Positions 1-6,499 of a stretch of DNA of 14,147 nucleotides are shown here, piece after piece. The translations under genes were made by a program, and so were the position numbers. Location: assembly GCA_007121115.1 (NCBI GenBank), contig SKMI01000129.1:1-14147 (forward strand), written 5' to 3'. The stretch's first letter is position 1, and each line of letters begins with the position of its first letter. The notes under the pieces are model-generated. The model was not told where the DNA came from. It made no database searches and worked only from the letters and a program-made list of their open reading frames with translations. This stretch comes from Paracoccaceae bacterium (GTDB lineage Bacteria; Pseudomonadota; Alphaproteobacteria; Rhodobacterales; Rhodobacteraceae).

Positions 1-30
1 CGGGGGGCGGGGCCTTGTGTCTGACGGGCT

Positions 31-1479
31 TTATCCGGCGAGGAAGGCGAAGCCCGCGACCAGAACGCCCAGGGCGGCGCCCACCGACACGAAGGCGCGG
101 GTGCGTGCCCGGTCCTGCCGCGAGCGCATGCTGCCGGAATAGTCGAAGCGTTCGTAGACCACGTTCGCCATCGGCATGCCCAGGTCCAGCAGCGCGTCCG
201 AGACCGCCACCACCATCGGCCCCGGCCCGCACATCATCGCCTTGGTTGTCTTCGGGTCGAGCCCCTGCAGCACCTCGCGCAGCCGCTCAGGGGACAGTAT
301 CCCCTGGTGCATGTCGGGCGCGGTGGGCGGGTCTTCGGTCAGGAGCCACAGTTTCAGGTTGAGCGCGCCCGAGGCGGCGATCTGGCGAATTTCTTCAAGA
401 TTAGCCAGGTTTTCCGGGTGGCCCGCGGCATAGACCAGCCGCACGGGTCGGCGGTCGCCACGCGCAGCCATGTCGCGCAGGATGCCCAGAATCGGCGCGA
501 TCCCCACGCCGCCGCCAATGAGCAGCACCGCCGCCGGGTCATGCGCCTCGAGCGTGAATTCGCCATAGGGGCCGTCGATACCGATGGTGCAGCCCTCGGG
601 CAGCGCACCGATCTGGTTGGTGTAATCGCCCGCTTCCTTGATCAGCAGCGACAGGCCGGGGCGCTCGGGGCTGTCGGCGATGGAAAACGGATGGTCCATC
701 AGCGGGAACCGCCGCCCGCGGTCGGTCATCCAGACGAATTGCCCGGCGTGATAGGGCATGGGCGGCGTGCCGGGCTGCGGCTGTATGTCCAGCTCCCACA
801 TCCGGTCGGCGCGTTTTTCCACCGCCGCCAGCCGCCACGGGTGCCGGTGCAGGTGCCACCACCGCCAACCGTAGAGCGTGACCATCACCGCCACCACGCC
901 CGCGCCCAAGAGCCACCAGAACATCGCCACCGGCCCGTCGATGCTGAACCGACCCACGGCAAGCGCGTGGTGCAGCCCCCCGCCCACCGACACCAGCGCC
1001 AGCACCACATGCGTGGCGCGCCATGCTTCATAGGGCAGGGGCAGGCGTTCGCGCAGGGCGGAACTGATGACCAGCAGCAGCATCGCCCCCAGCGCCACCA
1101 CCCCGCTGCGATAGGCCGGATCGCTCAGGTAGAACTCCAGCCGCATCCATGCGAGGTCCGGGTCCGCCGTCCACGTGGGCACGACATACAGCAAGGGATG
1201 CGCCAGCACCCCCAGCAGCAGCCACCAGGCCGCGATCTTGTGAAAGCTCATGATCTTGTCGATGCCAAGCTTGCCCGAGACTGCCTCGAACCGGCCCGAG
1301 GTGACGAACTGCACCGCCATGCCCGCCAGCGCCACCAGCCCCAGCGCGGCGGCGGCGTATTCCCAGGCATGGCCCCGCGCAACGCTCTGGGTCAGGGCCA
1401 GCGTCAGCGGCACCGCCGCCGCCAGCAGGTAGGCAAGCGCCAACTGGTTGCCCGAAAGTCTTGGAATCGCTGAATGCAT
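31..1479 (-). CDS. Ferric reductase-like transmembrane FAD/NAD(P)H oxidoreductase
   Basis: A 482-residue membrane flavocytochrome b. The N-terminal half (about 10-205) has several hydrophobic segments with paired histidines, H80/H94 and H157/H170, spaced as in ferric reductase/NADPH oxidase domains that hold two b hemes. The C-terminal half is a ferredoxin-reductase module: FAD motif HPFS (263-266), DGPYGEF, nucleotide motif GGGVGIAP (322-329) and CGPGPM (417-422). By family it should move electrons from cytoplasmic NAD(P)H through FAD and heme across the inner membrane. An extra hydrophobic helix closes the protein (about 464-481), after an Arg-rich stretch; this is unusual. I chose the ATG at 1479 because GGAG lies 10 nt upstream and the longer reading frame would run through the promoter region. 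It diverges from a pentaheme cytochrome c gene, a plausible partner. The acceptor is unknown; a metal or quinone reductase, or a periplasmic sulfoxide-repair role, is possible. Confidence 0.85.
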   Translation of the reverse strand: MHSAIPRLSGNQLALAYLLAAAVPLTLALTQSVARGHAWEYAAAALGLVALAGMAVQFVTSGRFEAVSGKLGIDKIMSFHKIAAWWLLLGVLAHPLLYVVPTWTADPDLAWMRLEFYLSDPAYRSGVVALGAMLLLVISSALRERLPLPYEAWRATHVVLALVSVGGGLHHALAVGRFSIDGPVAMFWWLLGAGVVAVMVTLYGWRWWHLHRHPWRLAAVEKRADRMWELDIQPQPGTPPMPYHAGQFVWMTDRGRRFPLMDHPFSIADSPERPGLSLLIKEAGDYTNQIGALPEGCTIGIDGPYGEFTLEAHDPAAVLLIGGGVGIAPILGILRDMAARGDRRPVRLVYAAGHPENLANLEEIRQIAASGALNLKLWLLTEDPPTAPDMHQGILSPERLREVLQGLDPKTTKAMMCGPGPMVVAVSDALLDLGMPMANVVYERFDYSGSMRSRQDRARTRAFVSVGAALGVLVAGFAFLAG

Positions 1480-1628
1480 GGGTGCGGTTCTCCGAAAGCG
1501 CCCTTTTGCGCGCACTGTCCGGTATCGGAACACGCTAGACCGACCGGGATCAAGCCCCGAGCAACGCCTTGCGCGGAGATTCGTGTTAGAGTGACCGTTG
1601 AGAGTGCGACGAATCAGAGGGGCAGGAC
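1480..1628. promoter_or_regulatory. Divergent intergenic region of the reductase/cytochrome pair
   Basis: This 149-bp gap separates two divergent genes and must hold both promoters. I found no convincing -35/-10 pair at proper spacing and no clear Fnr/Crp-type dyad. An AGAGGGG ribosome site lies just before the cytochrome start, and GGAG precedes the reductase start on the other strand. Confidence 0.45.
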
Positions 1629-2720
1629 ATGCGTATCTTGGCAACACTGGCAGCGGCGGTGCTGATCATGGCGGCGCCGCAGGCGCAGGCCGAGGACAAC
1701 GGGCTGGTCGGACTGGAGCGGATCATCGCCGCCTGGCTGGACTCGCCGCACGGGGATTATCACTCGCGCTCCTTTACCTACTGGAACGCAGATGGCGCGG
1801 TGCCCGAGGCCTGCGCCGTGTGTCATTCAGAGACAGGGTTTCTGGATTACCTTGGCTCGGACGGCTCCGAACCCGGCAGCGTTCACCGCCCCGGGGCGAT
1901 CAATTCGCCCATCGGCTGCGCATCCTGCCACACGGCGGAAGCCCATGCGCTGGACGCGGTGACCTTTCCGGTGGGCGAAACCATCGACGGGTTGGGCATG
2001 AACGCCACCTGCAACGTCTGCCACGGTGGGCGACAGTCGGGCGAGGCCGTGTCCAGTCGCGTGGACGGGTTGGACCTGGACGCCGTGGATGCGGAACTGT
2101 CCTTCGTCAACATCCACTACGGGCCTGCGGCGGCGGTCACGCTGGGGGCGGAGGTCACGGCCGGGTTCCAGTATGAGGGACGCCGCTACGCCGGGCGCTT
2201 CATGCATGTGCCCGCCGCCGCCACTTGCAGCGATTGCCACAGCCCGCACAGTACCGGGCTGTCCGAAGCCGTGGTCGAAGGCTGCGTGGCCTGCCATCAG
2301 GACGGGGCGGACGATCTGCGCGCGATCCGCACCCAGCACACTGATTTCGCCGGCACCGGCGACCGCTCGGGCGGCATTCACAGCGAGATCGTGGCGCTGG
2401 AGGCGCAACTCTTCGACGCGATCCGGCTTTATGCCGAGGAGGTGGCAGGCACGCCCATCGCCTATGGCGGCGCGTTTCCGTATTTCTTCGTCGATCAGGA
2501 CGGCAGCGGCGCGGCCACGGGCGAGGCGCTGAGCCGCGACAACCGGTATCAGGCCTTCACCCCGCGGCTGTTGAAAGCGGTCTACAACTATCAGGTCGCG
2601 CGCAAGTCTCCGGGCGGCTACGTGCACAATCCGCGCTACATGCTGCAGATCCTGCATGATTCGCTGGCCGATCTGGCCGAGGCGGTCGAGATCGACGTCT
2701 CGGGCATCTCGCGGCCCTGA
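1629..2720 (+). CDS. Periplasmic pentaheme cytochrome c
   Basis: A 363-residue exported multiheme cytochrome. The first 21 residues form a Sec signal peptide (MRI, hydrophobic core, then AQA at the likely cleavage site). Five CxxCH heme c motifs follow, at residues 62-66, 97-101, 128-132, 200-204 and 219-223. Many extra histidines (for example H86, H106, H163, H193, H207) could be distal ligands. After the last heme comes a heme-free region of about 140 residues with a DQDGSG motif (289-294) that resembles a calcium-binding loop, and a conserved-looking YNYQ...HNPRYMLQILHDSL segment. I recall similar C-termini in cytochromes annotated as polyheme membrane-associated cytochrome c. The start has an AGAGGGG ribosome site about 7 nt upstream. 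The divergent b-type reductase suggests it receives electrons crossing the membrane; this is inference, and the terminal acceptor cannot be told from sequence. Confidence 0.88.
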   Translation: MRILATLAAAVLIMAAPQAQAEDNGLVGLERIIAAWLDSPHGDYHSRSFTYWNADGAVPEACAVCHSETGFLDYLGSDGSEPGSVHRPGAINSPIGCASCHTAEAHALDAVTFPVGETIDGLGMNATCNVCHGGRQSGEAVSSRVDGLDLDAVDAELSFVNIHYGPAAAVTLGAEVTAGFQYEGRRYAGRFMHVPAAATCSDCHSPHSTGLSEAVVEGCVACHQDGADDLRAIRTQHTDFAGTGDRSGGIHSEIVALEAQLFDAIRLYAEEVAGTPIAYGGAFPYFFVDQDGSGAATGEALSRDNRYQAFTPRLLKAVYNYQVARKSPGGYVHNPRYMLQILHDSLADLAEAVEIDVSGISRP

Positions 2721-2814
2721 AGGGCCGTTTGTCCGGGCGTGGTGCGGCGGGCTGGCGGCGTGGAAGCGCCCGCTCAGCGCCCCACCCGGCCCACCCATGG
2801 CGCTTCGGGGCGCT

Positions 2815-2834
2815 GCCGCTGCTGGCGCAGCGGC
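2815..2834. terminator. Hairpin between the convergent cytochrome and lipB genes
   Basis: A perfect 8-bp stem (GCCGCTGC / GCAGCGGC) closes a TGGC tetraloop. It sits in the 137-bp gap between two convergent genes and could help end both transcripts. No T-run follows on either strand, so it is not a canonical rho-independent terminator. Confidence 0.35.
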
Positions 2835-2857
2835 GAAGGGTCGGGCCCCGGCGCTGC

Positions 2858-3502
2858 TCAGAAATGGCGGGGGAAGGTGCGTTTCAGGGCCATGTCGAGG
2901 TCGTCCATGGTGACCGGCAGGCCAAGGTCCACCAGCGAAGTCACCCCGTGCCCGGTGATCCCGCAGGGCACGATCCCGTCGAAATGGCTCAGGTCCGGCT
3001 CCAGATTGATCGACAGGCCGTGAAAGCTGACCCAGCGGCGCAGCTTGATGCCGATGGCGGCGATCTTGTCCTCGCGCGGGGTGCCATCGGGCAGGGGGGG
3101 CTTGTCCGGGCGCGCGACCCAGACCCCCACGCGCCCCTCGCGCCGTTCGCCGGTGACGTTGAATTCGGCCAGCGTGTCGATCACCCAATCCTCGAGCGCG
3201 GTGACGAAGCGGCGCACATCGCGCCCGCGCCGGTTCAGGTCCAGCATGACATAGGCCACCCGCTGCCCGGGTCCGTGATAGGTGTATTGCCCGCCGCGCC
3301 CCGCCACATGCACCGGAAAGCGGCCCGGCTGGGTCAGGTCGGCGGGCTGCGCGCTGGTTCCGGCGGTATAGAGCGGCGGATGCTCCAGCAGCCAGATCGA
3401 CTCGGACGCCGTGCCGCCAGCGATCCCGGCCACATGCGCTTCCATCGCGCGCAGGGTGGCGGCGTAATCAGCCAGACCGTCGATGTGGCGCCATTCCGGC
3501 AT
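2858..3502 (-). CDS. lipB: Lipoyl(octanoyl) transferase LipB
   Basis: A 214-residue cytoplasmic enzyme that moves the octanoyl group from octanoyl-ACP to lipoyl domains of 2-oxoacid dehydrogenases and the glycine cleavage system, the first step of lipoate synthesis. The family signature RGGQYTYHGPGQ (69-80, with H76) is intact. The lysine in DKIAAIGIK (K146) and the cysteine in IVPCGI (C180) match the catalytic Lys/Cys pair of LipB. The length is normal for the family. I prefer the ATG at 3502, since GGAG lies 5 nt upstream and the protein then begins MPEWRHIDG as homologues do; an upstream start would add a low-complexity tail. It is convergent with the cytochrome gene and appears to be a single-gene unit; lipA is not in view. 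Confidence 0.95.
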   Translation of the reverse strand: MPEWRHIDGLADYAATLRAMEAHVAGIAGGTASESIWLLEHPPLYTAGTSAQPADLTQPGRFPVHVAGRGGQYTYHGPGQRVAYVMLDLNRRGRDVRRFVTALEDWVIDTLAEFNVTGERREGRVGVWVARPDKPPLPDGTPREDKIAAIGIKLRRWVSFHGLSINLEPDLSHFDGIVPCGITGHGVTSLVDLGLPVTMDDLDMALKRTFPRHF

Positions 3503-3593
3503 CAGGACTCCGCAGGTGCAATCCCGTCCGCTTCTAACCGCAGCCGGGGGCGAGCGGAAGGCGCCCGGACCGACGCGACGGCCCGGCCGAGCG

Positions 3594-3644
3594 GAAATCA
3601 CGCGATCAGAAATCAGCGGCCGGAAATCACTCGGCCAGAAATCG
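3594..3644. repeat. Four short tandem repeats, GAAATC(A/G), period 14-15 bp
   Basis: GAAATC recurs at 3594, 3609, 3623 and 3638, with spacings of 15, 14 and 15 bp. The second half is better conserved: CGGCCGGAAATC and CGGCCAGAAATC differ by one base. The array lies between lipB and the tRNA-Leu gene, upstream of both. It could be a degenerate minisatellite or a set of protein-binding sites; I know of no regulator for it. Confidence 0.55.
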
Positions 3645-3667
3645 GACCGCCCGCGCGAATTACCCCC

Positions 3668-3696
3668 TTCACAACCGGCTGGTCTGGGGCTACACC
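3668..3696 (+). promoter_or_regulatory. Candidate sigma-70 promoter of tRNA-Leu
   Basis: TTCACA (3668-3673, five of six matches to the -35 consensus) is followed after 17 bp by TACACC (3691-3696, three of six to the -10). Transcription would begin near 3703, about 13 nt before the mature tRNA. The weak -10 makes this tentative. Confidence 0.35.
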
Positions 3697-3715
3697 CGCG
3701 CCTGCCTAAGGCAGT

Positions 3716-3802
<87 letters not shown>

Positions 3803-3841
3803 TTTTCCTGCCGACGCCCCCGCCAGTGTTCGCGCCGATGG

Positions 3842-3858
3842 TCCGCCATCATGGCGGA
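3842..3858. repeat. Perfect 17-bp palindrome, 8-bp arms around one base
   Basis: TCCGCCAT-C-ATGGCGGA is exactly symmetric. It lies 40 bp after the tRNA and about 230 bp before the ABC operon start. No T-run follows, so it is a poor terminator. The symmetry fits a homodimer binding site, but no regulator gene is nearby. It lies in non-coding DNA; the rest of 3803-4011 shows nothing I recognise. Confidence 0.5.
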
Positions 3859-4011
3859 GATGTGTGCCGCAAGGCAGTGTCGCCACGCCCATGTCGGCCC
3901 ATCAATCCGGCTGCAAGACCTCTCCGCCCTGGTCGATCAGCCTGTGAAATGCCGATTTGCCGGGAGATTGTGCCGGAATCGGGCCCTGGGGTCGAATGAC
4001 TGACAATATGG

Positions 4012-4040
4012 TTGCATTGCACCGGGCGGTTGGGTTTAAC
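4012..4040 (+). promoter_or_regulatory. Candidate promoter of the polyamine-type ABC operon
   Basis: TTGCAT (4012-4017) and TTTAAC (4035-4040) are 17 bp apart. Transcription would start near 4047 and leave a leader of about 40 nt ending in the GGGAG ribosome site before the GTG start at 4087. The match is moderate and rests on spacing and position. Confidence 0.35.
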
Positions 4041-4086
4041 TTTCCGACAACAGGCAGATCAACTGCCGTCTTACAGGGAGATCAGC

Positions 4087-5187
4087 GTGGTGGCAGCCAG
4101 CCAGGGTGACGGCTTTGTCGCATTTGACAGGGTTCAGAAGAGCTATGACGGCGAAACACTTGTCGTCAAGGACCTGAACCTCAGCATCGGCAAGGGTGAG
4201 TTCATGACAATGCTTGGCCCCTCGGGGTCTGGCAAGACCACGTGCCTGATGATGCTTGCGGGGTTCGAAACCGCGACCTCGGGCGAGATCACGCTGGACC
4301 AGCGCCCCATCAACAGCGTCCCGCCGCACAAGCGCGGCATCGGGATGGTGTTCCAGAACTACGCCCTGTTTCCGCACATGACCGTGGGCGAAAACCTGTC
4401 CTTTCCGCTGGAAGTGCGCGGAATGGGCAAGTCCGAGCGCGAGAAGAAGGTCAAGCGCGCGCTGGACATGGTGCAGATGGGCGCCTTCGCCGGGCGCCGC
4501 CCTGCGCAGCTTTCGGGTGGCCAGCAGCAACGGATCGCCCTGGCGCGTGCTCTGGTGTTCGAGCCCCAGCTTGTGCTGATGGATGAGCCGCTGGGCGCGC
4601 TGGACAAGAACCTGCGCGAGCGGATGCAATATGAAATCAAGCACATCCACCAGAACCTGGGCGTCACGGTGGTCTATGTGACCCATGACCAGACCGAGGC
4701 GCTGACCATGTCGGACAACGTGGCCGTCTTCGACGATGGCCGCATCCAGCAGCTTGCCCCGCCCGATGTGCTGTATGAGAAACCCGAAAACGCCTTCGTG
4801 GCCGCCTTCATCGGCGAGAACAACACGCTCAAGGGCAAGGTCCAGTCGGTCAACGGCAAGGAATGCAAGGTCAAGCTGCCGGACGGGTCGGTGATTACCG
4901 CGCTCAAGGTGAATGTCGAGGGCGACGGCGTGCAGTCTACCCTGTCCCTGCGCCCCGAACGCGTGGTGCTGGGGGATCGCGCCGCGGAGATGCCCAACAA
5001 GTTCGAGGCCGAGGTGCTGGAGCTGATCTATCTGGGCGACCACATCCGCGTGCGGATGAATGTCTGCGGCGATGACGAATTCATCGTCAAGGTGCCCAAC
5101 AATACCGGCGGACGCGCCATGGCCGTGGGCCAGAAGGCGCCGGTCGGCTGGAGTGTAGAGGATTGCCGCGCGCTCGATCCATCGTGA
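4087..5187 (+). CDS. potA: Spermidine/putrescine-type ABC transporter ATPase
   Basis: A 366-residue ATPase of the CUT1/PotA type that powers uptake by the two permeases downstream. All ABC motifs are intact: Walker A GPSGSGKT (44-51), Q-loop in VFQNYALFP (near 88), signature LSGGQQQR (near 142), Walker B LVLMDEP (162-168), D-loop GALD and the switch histidine in THDQTEA (near 200). The last 110 or so residues form a TOBE-like domain (LKGKVQSVNG... SLRPERVVL). I chose the GTG at 4087, six nt after GGGAG; GTG at 4090 is equally possible, and the TTG at 4012 overlaps the likely promoter. It is the first gene of a four-gene operon. The polyamine assignment rests on family resemblance to PotA; related systems carry other cations or small organic substrates, so the symbol is provisional. 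Confidence 0.88.
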   Translation: MVAASQGDGFVAFDRVQKSYDGETLVVKDLNLSIGKGEFMTMLGPSGSGKTTCLMMLAGFETATSGEITLDQRPINSVPPHKRGIGMVFQNYALFPHMTVGENLSFPLEVRGMGKSEREKKVKRALDMVQMGAFAGRRPAQLSGGQQQRIALARALVFEPQLVLMDEPLGALDKNLRERMQYEIKHIHQNLGVTVVYVTHDQTEALTMSDNVAVFDDGRIQQLAPPDVLYEKPENAFVAAFIGENNTLKGKVQSVNGKECKVKLPDGSVITALKVNVEGDGVQSTLSLRPERVVLGDRAAEMPNKFEAEVLELIYLGDHIRVRMNVCGDDEFIVKVPNNTGGRAMAVGQKAPVGWSVEDCRALDPS

Positions 5188-5207
5188 TCCTGGGCGCGTG
5201 AGCGATG

Positions 5208-5231
5208 GCCGCAGGCCCCTTTGCCTGTGGC
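5208..5231 (+). other. Hairpin between the ATPase and binding-protein genes
   Basis: GCCGCAGGC (5208-5216) pairs with GCCTGTGGC (5223-5231) in a 9-bp stem with one G-U, around the loop CCCTTT. It follows the ATPase stop by 20 nt. No T-run follows, so transcripts should read through. A role in mRNA processing or in protecting the 5' end of the binding-protein message is plausible. Confidence 0.5.
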
Positions 5232-5286
5232 TCAACAACGAAAACAACGTGTCCGGAAGAGGGGCCGTTACATGAGTTTGCCAACC

Positions 5287-5294
5287 AAGGAGGT
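5287..5294 (+). promoter_or_regulatory. Perfect Shine-Dalgarno of the binding-protein gene
   Basis: AAGGAGGT matches the anti-Shine-Dalgarno fully and lies 4 nt before the ATG at 5299. It decides the start: the in-frame ATG at 5272 and TTG at 5221 lack such a site. It is the strongest ribosome site I see in the operon, fitting the high level of binding protein such systems need. Confidence 0.85.
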
Positions 5295-5298
5295 AAGT

Positions 5299-6405
5299 AT
5301 GAAATCGACCCTGAAACTGATCGGTGCCAGCACCGCAGCCAGTGTCATTGCGATGAGCGCAGCCGCCGACGACCCGGTGTCGCTGACCATCGTGTCGTGG
5401 GGCGGGGCCTATACCGAAAGCCAGGTGCGGGCCTATCATGAGCCCTGGATGGAAATGAATCCGCATGTGACCATCATCAACGACGACGGTTCGGCCAACG
5501 CACTGGCCGGTCTGCGCGCACAGTCCCAGGCGGGCAACGTGACCTGGGATCTGGTGGACATGCTGCCGTCGGACGCGCAGCTTGCCTGCGACGAAGGCAT
5601 CATCATGGAAATCGACGTGGACGAGATGCTGGCGCCCGCGCCGGATGGCACGCCCGCGTCCGAGGACTTCCTGCCCGGTTCGCTGGACGGTGACTGCTTC
5701 ATCCCGCAGATCGTGTACTCGACGGTGCTGACGATCCGCCCGGGGGCCTTCCCCGAGGACAACCAGCCCTCGACCATTGCGGATCTGTTCGACACCGAGA
5801 ACTTCCCCGGTCGCCGCGCGCTGCAGGACCGCCCGGGCACCAACCTGGAATGGGCGCTCTATGCCGATGGCGTGGCCCCGGAGGACATCTATGACGTGCT
5901 CGCCACTCCCGAGGGCGTGGACCGGGCCTTCGCCAAGCTGGACACGATCAAGGATGACATCGTGTTCTGGACCGAAGGCGCACAGGCGCCGCAGCTTCTG
6001 GCAGACGGCGAGGTCGTGATGGCCACCGGCTACAACGGCCGGATGTTCGATGCGATCGAGGTCGAAGGCATGGACGCCGAGATCGTCTGGGACGGTCAGG
6101 TCGTCGAATGGGACGGCTGGGTGGTCCCCGCCGATGGTCAGAACATCGACGCGGTGATGGAATACCTGTATTTCGCCACCGACACGCAGCGGCTGGCGGA
6201 TCAGGCACAGTTCATCAGCTATGGCCCGGCGCGTGCGTCTTCGGCCGCGCTGGTGGGCGAGCATGCCGATCTGGGCATCGACATGGCGCCGCACATGCCG
6301 ACCGCGCCTGAAAACTACTTCGCGCCGATCATCCTGGATAACGACTTCTGGGTCGACTTCGGCGACGAGCTGCGCGAGCGTTTCGCCAACTGGATGCTCC
6401 AGTAA
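5299..6405 (+). CDS. potD: Periplasmic polyamine-type solute-binding protein
   Basis: A 368-residue exported binding protein that captures the substrate in the periplasm and delivers it to the permeases. MKSTLKLIGASTAASVIAMS followed by AAADD is a Sec signal peptide, cleaved near residue 23. The mature part opens with VSLTIVSWGGAYTESQ, typical of the PotD/SBP_bac_8 type, and contains two cysteines (in LACDEG and DGDCFIP) that could form a disulfide. The mature surface looks acidic, with many Asp and Glu, which fits a cationic ligand or a marine lifestyle. The start rests on a perfect AAGGAGGT. Hairpins lie both before (5208-5231) and after (6424-6452) the gene. The substrate is not proven: putrescine, spermidine or another small amine is likeliest, and the symbol is provisional. 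Confidence 0.85.
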   Translation: MKSTLKLIGASTAASVIAMSAAADDPVSLTIVSWGGAYTESQVRAYHEPWMEMNPHVTIINDDGSANALAGLRAQSQAGNVTWDLVDMLPSDAQLACDEGIIMEIDVDEMLAPAPDGTPASEDFLPGSLDGDCFIPQIVYSTVLTIRPGAFPEDNQPSTIADLFDTENFPGRRALQDRPGTNLEWALYADGVAPEDIYDVLATPEGVDRAFAKLDTIKDDIVFWTEGAQAPQLLADGEVVMATGYNGRMFDAIEVEGMDAEIVWDGQVVEWDGWVVPADGQNIDAVMEYLYFATDTQRLADQAQFISYGPARASSAALVGEHADLGIDMAPHMPTAPENYFAPIILDNDFWVDFGDELRERFANWMLQ

Positions 6406-6423
6406 TCGCGCTTAGGCACTTTC

Positions 6424-6452
6424 GGCAGGGGCGCGTCCCGCGCGCCCCTGCC
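6424..6452 (+). other. Strong 12-bp intercistronic hairpin after the binding-protein gene
   Basis: GGCAGGGGCGCG (6424-6435) and CGCGCCCCTGCC (6441-6452) are exact complements around TCCCG. It starts 18 nt after the binding-protein stop. With no T-run, it likely blocks 3' exonucleases or causes partial termination, raising binding protein over permease. This is the usual reading of such hairpins in ABC operons. Confidence 0.7.
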
Positions 6453-6462
6453 CACGGAACAA

Positions 6463-6477
6463 GGCGGCGTAACCGCC
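6463..6477 (+). other. Second small hairpin just before the permease ribosome site
   Basis: GGCGG (6463-6467) pairs with CCGCC (6473-6477) around CGTAA. It ends 10 nt before the GGGGAG ribosome site (6488-6493) of the first permease and could affect its translation. The stem is short, so this is weak. Confidence 0.3.
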
Positions 6478-6499
6478 GGGCACCAACGGGGAGAGCGTC

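Noticed and set aside
307..1473. A 388-codon plus-strand frame opposite the reductase gene
   Set aside because: It has His/Gln/Arg-rich composition and no domains; the minus-strand reductase has clear FAD, NAD(P)H and heme motifs.
1569..1591. TTGCGC and TTAGAG as a promoter for the cytochrome gene
   Set aside because: The two hexamers are only 11 bp apart, too short for a sigma-70 promoter.
3594..3644. The GAAATC array as a CRISPR array
   Set aside because: Units of 14-15 bp are far too short, there are no spacers of regular length, and no cas genes are in view.
4036..6294. A 752-codon open frame on the minus strand, opposite the ATPase and binding-protein genes
   Set aside because: It is the mirror of well-supported genes in GC-rich DNA, is His/Arg-rich with no recognisable domain, and both plus-strand genes have complete family motifs.
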